Source: Acinetobacter kookii
Lineage (GTDB): Bacteria; Pseudomonadota; Gammaproteobacteria; Pseudomonadales; Moraxellaceae
Direction: 5' to 3'
NCBI RefSeq assembly: GCF_900096895.1
Contig: NZ_FMYO01000001.1
Location: forward strand, 1 to 64,000
DNA: 64,000 nt
The translations under genes and the position numbers were made by a program. Each line of letters opens with the position of its first letter. Position 1 is the stretch's first letter. The notes below the pieces were generated by a model. It made no database searches. It saw nothing but the letters and a program-made list of their open reading frames with translations, and was not told the DNA's origin. This document shows positions 11,225-19,019 of this stretch, one piece after another.

Positions 11225-11444
11225 AAATTTACAGTGTTGAGTGCCAGTATGATTTTGATCATAGAGCCTAGTAAAGATAGAAAATAAGTTTTTAAATAAA
11301 CCATAGGGATATAGACTAAATTTTGCCAGGAGAGTGGTGGCAGTCCACCACCAATTAAAAGGTGTCTACAAAATCATTGGCTATTCAATAAGTTTAGTTT
11401 ACTGTTTAGTATAAAATATTAGGCTGAGGTTGGGGTTTTGAAAG
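11225..11444. other. Non-coding gap with a second small hairpin
   Basis: No gene was seen between the aco terminator and the VF530 fragment. A 7-bp stem GTGGTGG/CCACCAC with a CAGT loop at 11334-11351 lies on the downstream side of the minus-strand VF530 fragment and may be its old terminator. Confidence 0.4.
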
Positions 11445-11540
11445 CTACGATTTCTGTTTGGCTTTTTGGCGTAAGACATACAAATATAAGCTTTCTACTT
11501 TTTCACGTGCCCATGGTGTGGTACGTAAAAATCTCAATGA
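11445..11540 (-). pseudogene. VF530-family DNA-binding protein, C-terminal fragment
   Basis: The minus strand encodes 31 residues then a stop: SLRFLRTTPWAREKVESLYL followed by a short basic tail. This closely matches the C-terminus of the small VF530 (DUF2132) DNA-binding proteins, which end in a SLKFLRKTPWAR-K-VE pattern. The homology starts exactly at the left inverted repeat of the adjacent IS. The first half of the gene is not found on the other side of the IS, so this is a truncated remnant, not a simple insertion. Confidence 0.75.
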
Positions 11541-11566
11541 TGAACCGTACCGGGTTTGTCGGAGAC
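11541..11566 (+). repeat. Left inverted repeat of the IS3-family element
   Basis: A 26-bp terminal repeat that pairs with 12267-12292 with a single mismatch (C versus T at the sixth base). Confidence 0.88.
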
Positions 11567-11624
11567 CAAACTTTCTGAGATGAGACGCATTGCTTCGCAA
11601 GACGTAGCGAAGCGTAGTGATCCG

Positions 11625-11933
11625 ATGAAAAAACCTAAATATACCCCTGAAATCAGAGATAGAGCGGTTCAATTATTGATTGAATCTGAAAAAGATTATC
11701 CATCAAATTGGGCTGCGATTGTGCCTAAAATTGGTTGCACTCCTGAAACTTTACGAGTTTGGTATCAAAAATATTTAGATCAACAAAATTCAATTAAAGT
11801 ACAGCAACTTCCATATCAAGAACGTATTAAACAGCCCGAACGTGAAAATAAAGAAGTGCAACGTGCGAATGAAATTCTCCGTAAAGCAGCCACTTTTTTC
11901 GCCCAGGTGGAGCTCGAACGCCCACACAAATAA
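11625..11933 (+). CDS. IS3-family transposase OrfA (helix-turn-helix protein)
   Basis: A 102-residue OrfA. Residues 1-55 form the DNA-binding domain (YTPEIRDRAVQLLIE, then IGCTPETLRVWYQKY), and residues about 70-95 the coiled coil that mediates multimerisation (ERENKEVQRANEILRKAATFF). The ATG at 11625 is chosen because the longer open frame from 11556 starts inside the terminal repeat. The stop overlaps the orfB ATG as TAATG. The protein looks complete but its OrfB partner is not. Confidence 0.85.
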   Translation: MKKPKYTPEIRDRAVQLLIESEKDYPSNWAAIVPKIGCTPETLRVWYQKYLDQQNSIKVQQLPYQERIKQPERENKEVQRANEILRKAATFFAQVELERPHK

Positions 11934-12210
11934 TGCTGGATTTCATCCATAACAATAAAGACCTATATGGCGTTAAGGCGAATTGTAAGATTGTACCGAT
12001 CGCAGCTTCTACCTATTAATTTAATTAAAAATGGGGGTATTACCCCTAGATCTAGTTGATGGGAAGCTTCGCTTCGCAAGGGAACATCAAACAAAGCGAG
12101 ATCTACATGATTTGCATCATGCTGAATAAATTAAACGAATTTGGAAAGAAAGCTCCGGGCGTTATGGCATTTTAAAAACATCAGACAGCCTATCTAAGAG
12201 ATTATTTATT
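11933..12210 (+). pseudogene. IS3-family OrfB transposase, degenerate
   Basis: The frame starts MLDFIHNNKDLYGV, the standard start of an IS3 OrfB, but stops after 28 codons at 12017-12019. Beyond it another frame gives only short pieces such as IKRIWKESSGRYG. The DDE catalytic core is missing, replaced by about 200 bp that includes a GCTTCGC-rich palindromic patch near 12064. The right boundary of the remnant is approximate. Confidence 0.7.
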
Positions 12211-12249
12211 GGTCTACTATGATAAGACTAACCCGTTAAGCTAGGTGGC

Positions 12250-13380
12250 CTAACTTAAATAAAAAAGTCTCCGACAAACCCGGTACAGTTCAGTTAGATG
12301 TTCTATTGAATCATAAGCTGAAGCATCAAAACACTCAGGTAACAACGCCTTTAATGACAAATCTACTTTATCAAATATCTTTTTAACACTGGCATAACTT
12401 AAAGCAGAGTAGGGAGGCTTTAAAGATGTAAATAAAATTTGTGAAGGAATTTCTTTTCGGATTTCATTTATATAAATTTGAAGAATTCTATAGTCTCGTT
12501 CCTGTAGTTTTATTACTCGGTATGAATATTCATTTTTGATTTTTGGTTTTTTTGATCGTTCATCGAACTCATCATCTGTATTTGTAATAATTAAACTAAA
12601 GTTATGTTTCTGAATTGATTTTTTAATGGAATTGGTTGTTAGTAGCATGAGTTCACCAATTCTAAGACCATAGTTAAGCATGAGATGTATGATCAGAAAG
12701 TTTCTGAGTTGTACGTTTTTAGATCTAAAAGGATTTAATTCATTGTATTTATTAGAATTACTTGGTGAAATAACTGAATACAATCCTTTAATCATTTCCT
12801 GATTCATACTCTTAAAATTGTGATTTATCTCACTTTTAATTGTTTTATTAGCTTTTGAAAAATTATTTATAATTTTTTTCTTTATTGTCATGTATTTATT
12901 CAAGTTTTCTTTAATTTTTTGAATCTCCTTCAAAGTAAGTTGTGGCTGTGATTGGATGCTTAGGTATTCATCAATCAAAAAGCTGTAAAACTTTAGAAAG
13001 GATCTAATTCTATGACCAATTGTCGTGTAATTAGTATGGTCTGTATTTCTTAGCCGAATAAGATTGCTTTCAATTTTTTTATTATTTTCTAAATAGACAA
13101 TGAAATTATCAATTTCACCTTGAATGATCTCAAAATTGTAGGCTGTCGAGTAGAACGACTCACAAAAGGATGTCGAAAACTTTTCATGCCAAAATTCATA
13201 CCAAAATTTTATTGCTATCAAATCTGCATGCTGCGTGGATATGCTTTGAAATCTAAGGAACTTCATTGTGTACAGCATGGGGTACAAACATGGACAAGAT
13301 GAATCCAGATCAAATAAAAGAATAATTTGATTTTCGTTTGAGACTTTCTTTTCTAAATGAATTGTTTTTAAAGCAAACAT
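12250..13380 (-). pseudogene. Tyrosine recombinase/integrase truncated by the IS
   Basis: Site-specific recombinase of the phage-integrase family. The catalytic domain is recognisable by LMLNYGLRIGELMLLTT, carrying the first catalytic Arg, and by a later Lys-containing strand (KPKIKNEYSYRVIKL). The gene should continue into the HxxR motif and the catalytic Tyr, but at 12292 it enters the IS3 repeat; the last residues ELYRVCRRLFYLS are IS-encoded. It therefore lacks the HxxR box and nucleophile and must be inactive. Lys/Asn/Ile-rich and AT-rich compared with neighbours, it is probably a remnant of an integrated element whose other genes are gone. Confidence 0.8.
12267..12292 (-). repeat. Right inverted repeat of the IS3-family element
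   Basis: Reverse complement of the left repeat, with one mismatch. The minus-strand reading frame of the truncated recombinase runs into this repeat and ends inside the IS. Confidence 0.88.
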
Positions 13381-13804
13381 AGTAAAGTTTATGAAGTATT
13401 CTTGAGGTCAACATATCATATTTTATAAGTGAAATAGAAATCACTTAAGTTATTGAATTGTGGTTTAAGTAAGAAGGATATGAAGTTATGATTAGGTGTA
13501 TCGGATTTAACATAATATACATTATACGAAATCAAATATCTTCGGAACATCCCCAGTATTCCTGACTACTTACTTGTTGCTTAGACAACTTAAACTTATT
13601 TATTGAATGAATACACTACAGCTATACCATACTCAGAAAGCTTTATTCTTTTATAGCTCTACGTTCTACATTACACTTCGCCAAGCCATAGCTGCAAATG
13701 AACAACTATAACTGTTATATAAATATTTCACTTTTTTGTATCTATAGATGTTCTATTACATCGTCAATAATCAATCTAACAGATAGACAAATTGAGACAG
13801 TCTG
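13381..13804. other. Non-coding gap
   Basis: These 424 bp lie upstream of the truncated recombinase on one side and a small membrane-protein gene on the other. No reading frame with a credible start and ribosome site, no RNA gene and no long repeat was recognised. Confidence 0.4.
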
Positions 13805-13963
13805 ATGAACAATCAAGAGCCAAAAAAGCAGCAAAAATACGCTGACAGTGAAATTTCAGATAAGGCTTTCAAACGAGCCATTATTTGGTTTGGAATTTAC
13901 GCTTTATTGTTCTGTATTGGTGTGGCATTTGTGGTTGGTGCAGATAACTCATATCTTCCCTAA
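13805..13963 (+). CDS. Small single-pass membrane protein, 52 residues
   Basis: The sequence encodes a charged N-terminus (MNNQEPKKQQKYADSEISD) followed by one hydrophobic segment at about residues 28-46 (WFGIYALLFCIGVAFVVG) and a short tail. It looks like a small inner-membrane protein. A weak purine-rich site (GAGACAG) precedes the ATG. Function unknown. The frame is clean, the topology sensible and it is isolated from other genes, but at this length it could still be spurious. Confidence 0.6.
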   Translation: MNNQEPKKQQKYADSEISDKAFKRAIIWFGIYALLFCIGVAFVVGADNSYLP

Positions 13964-14025
13964 TTCCTCTATCACTAAATTTATGATCAAGCAGCATATT
14001 TAATGAAAACATGCTGCTTTTTAGT

Positions 14026-14820
14026 TCAATGATATTGAATTTTAGTTTGCATATATTCACCATAAACTGAAAGCTTTTCAAAAATATGTTCTGAATAAAA
14101 CATATCATCTATCAGCAATTGCGCTTGGTCAAAGCTATATAAATTTAAAATTTTCAGCAACTTGGCATTAATTTTGGAAAATTTTGTACAAAGCTGGATA
14201 TATTTATCATTTTTATTCTTAAATAATAATTGTAACATATTGATTTTATTTATATCTAAGTATTCAGATTGTTGTTCCAGCGCAATGACCTGTATTTGTA
14301 CATGTAAAAAATAAGCAATGAAATCAATCAGTTCCAGATTAACATTTAAACGTGTAATACAGATTATTCTCGATACTTTTGAATTACATAAACTATTGAT
14401 TAAATTTAGATAAAATGAATCTTCAGTTGTCATTTCTTCATCATTTAATTGTAAAGACAGTCCCAGGCTGTCCAATAATTCATCAAAGTTAAAGCTAAGG
14501 TTGTTATGGTTCGCCTGATAATAACGCGACAAAATGCTCAAACTTTGTTTATTTTTAACTGTGTGATAAATCACCTTCTGGTTCAGATTCGCCAATATAA
14601 AGGGTGAGAATAAATAGGCTAAATCTTCAACCTGCTCTGTAATAGGGTCTTGCAGAATCACGATCTGCCCTGCTTTCTCTATCTCTCTGAGTTTTTTTGC
14701 TCTTACTAATGTGGCTTCAACATTTACATATTTTTGCTTGAGTAAGCTTTTAACCTGCGAAGAAATTTCGTATCCTGCCAGCAACTGATTGATCAAATTA
14801 AGTTGCGATATTTCAAACAT
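14026..14820 (-). CDS. Uncharacterised protein, 264 residues
   Basis: I do not recognise this protein. It has no signal peptide or membrane segment and is rich in Leu, Ile and Asn. It contains a Lys-rich helical stretch near residues 35-50 and many predicted alpha-helical heptad-like segments. The central SRIICITRLNVNLELIDFIAYFLHVQIQVIAL reads as beta-alpha-beta, suggesting a Rossmann-like or response-receiver-like fold, but no motif confirms it. It stands alone between the small membrane protein and the divergent MocR regulator. TTACTCC just upstream in the plus strand gives a GGAG site for its start. Confidence 0.55.
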   Translation of the reverse strand: MFEISQLNLINQLLAGYEISSQVKSLLKQKYVNVEATLVRAKKLREIEKAGQIVILQDPITEQVEDLAYLFSPFILANLNQKVIYHTVKNKQSLSILSRYYQANHNNLSFNFDELLDSLGLSLQLNDEEMTTEDSFYLNLINSLCNSKVSRIICITRLNVNLELIDFIAYFLHVQIQVIALEQQSEYLDINKINMLQLLFKNKNDKYIQLCTKFSKINAKLLKILNLYSFDQAQLLIDDMFYSEHIFEKLSVYGEYMQTKIQYH

Positions 14821-15037
14821 TTGTTACTCCATTTCAACCTTTTACACACCTTCATCACACGTTTGCATGAAGTGTTCGCCAGTATCGCAAATTTTTTTAA
14901 ACTTCATAGATACAGCATTAATCATAAAATTTATAACAGATCAGTATTTTTAAAAAAATCTGTTATAAAAATACTTTAATATTAATTAAATATCGCTATA
15001 TTTATATACAGTCACTTTTCATCAGTCATCTTTCAAT

Positions 15038-16453
15038 ATGTATAAGTCAGAACAGCTTGCTCATCAATTAAGACAATTGATAGAAAGTGGCACACTGAAA
15101 GCCCATGAAAAACTTCCTTCTTTACGTGAACAAGTACAGCTTTCCGGTTTTAGCCTGATAACCGTGATGAATGCTTATCAAGAGCTTGAATCTAGAGGCT
15201 TGATTTATGCGAAAGAAAAATCTGGCTACTACATTGCAAATACATATGCCGAGCATGACTACAATGCACCTTTAATTGTTTCTCTCAATTCCAATATTGA
15301 AATCAATTCATTAATTTTTAAATATCTGAAATCCATTCAAGGCGAACACATCGTTCCTTTTGGTTCAGCATTTCCCTCCAGGGATTTGGTCTACTCCAAA
15401 AAACTGACCCAGATTATGGGACAAATTGCGCGTAATAAAAAAAGCTATGATGCCATTGATAACTTGCCACCGGGAAATTTTGCCTTACGCAAACTGATTG
15501 CGCAACGCTATTGCATGCAAGGTATACCCACTGATCCTGATGACATTGTCATTACATCGGGTGCTATGGATGCGCTGAATTTGGCTTTACAGGCGATTGC
15601 CAAACCGGGTGACTATATAATCCTGCAGCAAAATATTTTTTATGGCGCCTGGCAAGCAGCCGAACGCTTAGGCCTGAAAGTGGTGACTATTCCTGAACAT
15701 CCCAAACATGGATTTGATCTGGACGCTTTTGAACATATCTTAAAAACCTATCCGGTGAAACTCTGCTGGTTCATGCTGAATAGCCATAATCCGGTAGGTT
15801 TTACAGTTTCAGAGGATATAAAGTTTCAAATTTCAAAATTATTGCATCAATATCAAGTTTATATGATTGAAGATGATGTATATGAGGAAATGTATTTTGG
15901 GCATAAAAAGCCTTTGCCCATGACCTATTATGATCAAAATAATTTAGTTCTACACTGCTCTTCTTTTTCGAAAACCCTGGGTGCGACGTTTCGGGTGGGT
16001 TGGGTGCATGCCGGAAAATATTCACAGCATATTCAGCACCTGCAATTAATGAGCACGATCTCGGTCAACTCTTTACTACAAACCGCATTAGTGGAATTTT
16101 TGTCCAACTTTCATTATGAAAAACATCTGCGCAATCTACGAAAAAACTTACAGCATAATAAATTATTATTTTATAGATATTTAGAGTTAAATTTACCCCC
16201 TGAGTGTAAAATCGAATATCATCCGAGCGGCTATTTTTTATGGCTAAAACTGCCCAAAAATATAGATAGCATGCCTATTTATGAAAGCCTGATCCAGCAG
16301 AAAATTGGCATTGCACCAGGACAACTTTTTAATATTACCGCACAAAAACAGCATTATTTAAGAATAAACTGTTCATTTGAATGGTCAGACTCAGTTCAGC
16401 ATTCACTTGATCAGGTTATTGTTACGCTGCAAAAATTTATAAGAGATGAATAG
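15038..16453 (+). CDS. MocR-type regulator: GntR DNA-binding plus aminotransferase-like domain
   Basis: A 471-residue fusion. Residues 1-70 are a GntR winged helix (SEQLAHQLRQLIESGTL, LPSLREQVQLSGFSLITVMNAYQELESRGLI). Residues about 110-470 form a class I aminotransferase fold that binds PLP: SGAMDALNLALQAI, the NSHNPVGF segment, and the PLP-lysine in SSFSKTLGATFRVGWV. MocR proteins are usually transcription factors using PLP or an amine ligand as signal, not enzymes. The next gene downstream on the same strand is an amidase 132 bp away, a plausible but unproven target. Confidence 0.85.
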   Translation: MYKSEQLAHQLRQLIESGTLKAHEKLPSLREQVQLSGFSLITVMNAYQELESRGLIYAKEKSGYYIANTYAEHDYNAPLIVSLNSNIEINSLIFKYLKSIQGEHIVPFGSAFPSRDLVYSKKLTQIMGQIARNKKSYDAIDNLPPGNFALRKLIAQRYCMQGIPTDPDDIVITSGAMDALNLALQAIAKPGDYIILQQNIFYGAWQAAERLGLKVVTIPEHPKHGFDLDAFEHILKTYPVKLCWFMLNSHNPVGFTVSEDIKFQISKLLHQYQVYMIEDDVYEEMYFGHKKPLPMTYYDQNNLVLHCSSFSKTLGATFRVGWVHAGKYSQHIQHLQLMSTISVNSLLQTALVEFLSNFHYEKHLRNLRKNLQHNKLLFYRYLELNLPPECKIEYHPSGYFLWLKLPKNIDSMPIYESLIQQKIGIAPGQLFNITAQKQHYLRINCSFEWSDSVQHSLDQVIVTLQKFIRDE

Positions 16454-16585
16454 TTTAAATTGACAGCGGGTATTGTCATGACTATGTTGTAAAATGATTT
16501 TGATCGGCATGGTTTTGTTATGCTGATCGCTATTAATACAAAATGAAAAACAAAAAAATATAGGGAAATACAGGATTATCACGAA

Positions 16586-18007
16586 ATGGAATCGCAAAAT
16601 TCTAAACGTATTCATGCATTTGATAATGATGTCATGTCAGATCTAGATGCCGTAGGTATCGCACAATTGATTCGCAACAAACAGGCTTCCGTACAAGAAG
16701 TCACCGCAGCGGCTATCGCACGTGCACAACGTGTCAATCCGCATCTTAATGCAATTCAGCTTGAATGTTTTGAGCGTGCTTTAGCAAAGCCACATTTCAA
16801 GCAAACAGGAATTTTTGCTGGTGTTCCCTTCTTTTTTAAAGACAATACCGATTATCAGGGCTTGACAACCAATCATGGCTCTAAAGCTGTAAATGGTAAA
16901 ACCGTATTAATTAATCCTAAAATCAGTCAACAATTTTTAGATCAGGGCTTTGTGGTTTTAGGCAAAACGACCCTGCCAGAATTTGGTTTAAATGCCACCA
17001 CCGAGTTTCAGGATGGCAGTGCAACTTTCAATCCATGGCATACTGACTATTCTTGCGGTGCATCTTCGGGTGGTTCGGCTGCCATGGTTGCCTCAGGTGT
17101 CGTACCTATTGCCCATGCTAATGACGGTGGCGGTTCAATTCGCATCCCTGCTGCCTGTTGTGGTCTGATTGGTCTTAAACCGAGTCGCGGTCGTACCTTT
17201 GACAGTGATGCCGCACGTTCTTTGCCGATTAATATTATCAGTGAAGGTGTCGTTACCCGTAGTGTCCGGGATACAGCTTATTTTTATGCAGGTATGGAAC
17301 AAAGATTCCATAATAAAAAACTGCCTAAAATCGGTTTAATTGAACACCCTAACCAGCGCCGTTTACGTATTGGCCTGGTTACCCAATCCATCACCGGTCA
17401 AATTGATCAGGAAACTTCATTCACCCTCAACCAGACTGCAAAGTTACTGTCAGATTTAGGACATCATGTTGAAGAATTCCAGTTACCTATCTCCATTAGC
17501 TTTGTTGACGATTTTAGTGAATATTGGGGCTTTTTGTCCTTCATGCTGCAAACTTTTGGCAAAAAGGCTTTTGGTGCCGGATTTAATGCCAAGCAGCTGG
17601 ATAACTTAACCGTGGGGCTTGCCGGACTCTATAAGAAGAATTTTTACAAAACGCCCTTATTTTTATACCGTTTAAAAAGAATGCAGCAACAGTATCAAGA
17701 CATTTTTAACCAGTATGATGTGCTCCTTTCACCCGTATTAGCCCATACAACGCCACAAATTGGTTATCTATCGCCTCGGCTTCCATTCGATCAATTATTT
17801 GACCGGATTCAAAATTACGTTACTTTTACTCCTATTCAGAATGTGGTGGGTGCTCCAGGAATGTCAATTCCGATGGGACAAACGCAAGTGGATGGTTTGC
17901 CAATTAGCATGCAACTTTCTGCCAATATTGGGGATGAAAAAACTTTAATTGAATTGGCCTATGAAATTGAACAGGCAAAACCCTGGCGTAGAATTCAGGA
18001 TGCTTGA
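16586..18007 (+). CDS. Amidase (amidase-signature family)
   Basis: Amidohydrolase of the Ser-cisSer-Lys family, 473 residues, hydrolysing an unidentified amide or nitrile-derived substrate. The catalytic Lys lies in GVPFFFKDNTDY (about residue 87), the cis-Ser in the signature SCGASSGGSAAMVASG, and the nucleophile in DGGGSIRIPAACCGL, followed by GLKPSRGR. It is full length and not a GatA, because it has no GatB/GatC neighbours. Control by the adjacent MocR regulator is possible. Confidence 0.88.
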   Translation: MESQNSKRIHAFDNDVMSDLDAVGIAQLIRNKQASVQEVTAAAIARAQRVNPHLNAIQLECFERALAKPHFKQTGIFAGVPFFFKDNTDYQGLTTNHGSKAVNGKTVLINPKISQQFLDQGFVVLGKTTLPEFGLNATTEFQDGSATFNPWHTDYSCGASSGGSAAMVASGVVPIAHANDGGGSIRIPAACCGLIGLKPSRGRTFDSDAARSLPINIISEGVVTRSVRDTAYFYAGMEQRFHNKKLPKIGLIEHPNQRRLRIGLVTQSITGQIDQETSFTLNQTAKLLSDLGHHVEEFQLPISISFVDDFSEYWGFLSFMLQTFGKKAFGAGFNAKQLDNLTVGLAGLYKKNFYKTPLFLYRLKRMQQQYQDIFNQYDVLLSPVLAHTTPQIGYLSPRLPFDQLFDRIQNYVTFTPIQNVVGAPGMSIPMGQTQVDGLPISMQLSANIGDEKTLIELAYEIEQAKPWRRIQDA

Positions 18008-18018
18008 TCATAAAAACA

Positions 18019-18045
18019 AATAAGGAAGCTGCTCACTTCCTTATT
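18019..18045. terminator. Terminator hairpin after the amidase
   Basis: Perfect 10-bp stem AATAAGGAAG / CTTCCTTATT around a 7-nt loop, 11 bp after the amidase stop. It lies between convergent genes and could work both ways. Confidence 0.7.
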
Positions 18046-18182
18046 GCATATCCTATTAAATGCAATGATTTAATGTCTTTCATCATTATTATTGCCCCCT
18101 CTTTATTTTTCTCTTGCGCTTGATTTTAAAACACTGCTTAAAACCAGGCTCAGGGAGAAATAAAAGGGACTTAGAAAGGTAT

Positions 18183-19019
18183 CTATTGAACCTCAAACTC
18201 AATACGACGGTTTTTCCGACGTCCCTCAGCAGTGAGATTGTCAGCAACAGGTTGATTTGAACCAAAACCTTCTACGGTTAAATTTTCAGCTGCAATATTT
18301 TTCCCAATTAAATAGTTTTTAACTGCTGCTGCACGCTGTTGGCTCAAAGTCAGGTTTTTATCTGCATCACCAGAGCTATCCGTGTGACCAATCACCTTCA
18401 CTTTCTTGCCACCGACTTTATTCAAAGCTATCGCCATTTCATCTAAAATCTGTTGACCGGATGCAGTTAAGGTGGCACTTCCAGATTCAAATTCAATAAT
18501 ACGGTGCTTCAATGCAGCATCAATCATTTGCTGCTCCGCTTGGTTTACGGATAACTGTGCATTCAAGCGATAAGGAGCAGATACCAGACTTTGAAATTTT
18601 GCAGTCATTGGCTGAATGGTATTTACATTATTGAGTTTGCCGGATAAATCCATCTGCGTACCACGTACCTTCAGTTTACCCTGTTTGACTTTTTTTAAAT
18701 CCTCGGTAATGACATGACTGATCGCATTACTCCAGCCATTCGGAGCTGTTACAGCACGGACTTGAATCTTGTCAATGATATTTTCCTGACCATACATGAT
18801 GTACATTTTATTTAAAATTTCTTGTTTACTGGCTTCATTGGGGACTGCCCCCTCAATGACAACCGGTGCTGTATGAGTCACTATAGATAAATTCAAAATT
18901 AAAAAAGCGCCCTGAAAAATTTTTTTAATGCATTGTTTTTTCATAATATTATATTCATTAATAAAGGTTTTTCTAAACATTTTCATGTCTTGGATGGTGC
19001 TAAGCTGCTTTTTATTCAT
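18183..19019 (-). CDS. T6SS-associated BON/OmpA-family peptidoglycan-binding protein
   Basis: Probable periplasmic anchor of the T6SS. The N-terminal half (about residues 50-150: VVIEGAVPNEASKQEIL, GKLKVRGTQMDLSGKL) resembles BON-like repeats. The C-terminal 110 residues are an OmpA-type peptidoglycan-binding domain (FESGSATLTASGQQIL, VIGHTDSSGDADKNLTLSQQRA, GRRKNRRIEFEV). Read from 19019 the protein is 278 residues and its ATG overlaps the tssM stop as TAATG, implying coupling; an internal ATG at 18944 gives a cleaner signal sequence (MKKQCIKKIFQGAFLILNLS). TssL here has no OmpA domain, so this protein may supply cell-wall attachment. TagN-like placement is an inference. Confidence 0.8.
   Translation of the reverse strand: MNKKQLSTIQDMKMFRKTFINEYNIMKKQCIKKIFQGAFLILNLSIVTHTAPVVIEGAVPNEASKQEILNKMYIMYGQENIIDKIQVRAVTAPNGWSNAISHVITEDLKKVKQGKLKVRGTQMDLSGKLNNVNTIQPMTAKFQSLVSAPYRLNAQLSVNQAEQQMIDAALKHRIIEFESGSATLTASGQQILDEMAIALNKVGGKKVKVIGHTDSSGDADKNLTLSQQRAAAVKNYLIGKNIAAENLTVEGFGSNQPVADNLTAEGRRKNRRIEFEVQ

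Larger units (their letters stand above)
11541..12292 (+). mobile_element. Decayed IS3-family element (752 bp)
   Basis: The element is bounded by 26-bp inverted repeats that begin TGAACCGTACCGGGTTTGTC on the left and, read on the opposite strand, TGAACTGTACCGGGTTTGTC on the right. It keeps an orfA-like gene, but the orfB transposase is reduced to fragments, so it is a non-autonomous derivative. Flanking trinucleotides differ (TGA on the left, GTT on the right), so there is no visible target duplication. The two flanks belong to unrelated truncated genes. Confidence 0.85.

Noticed and set aside
11537..12296. Target-site duplication around the IS3-family element
   Set aside because: The flanking 3 and 4 bases on the two sides differ (TGA/GTT and ATGA/GTTA).
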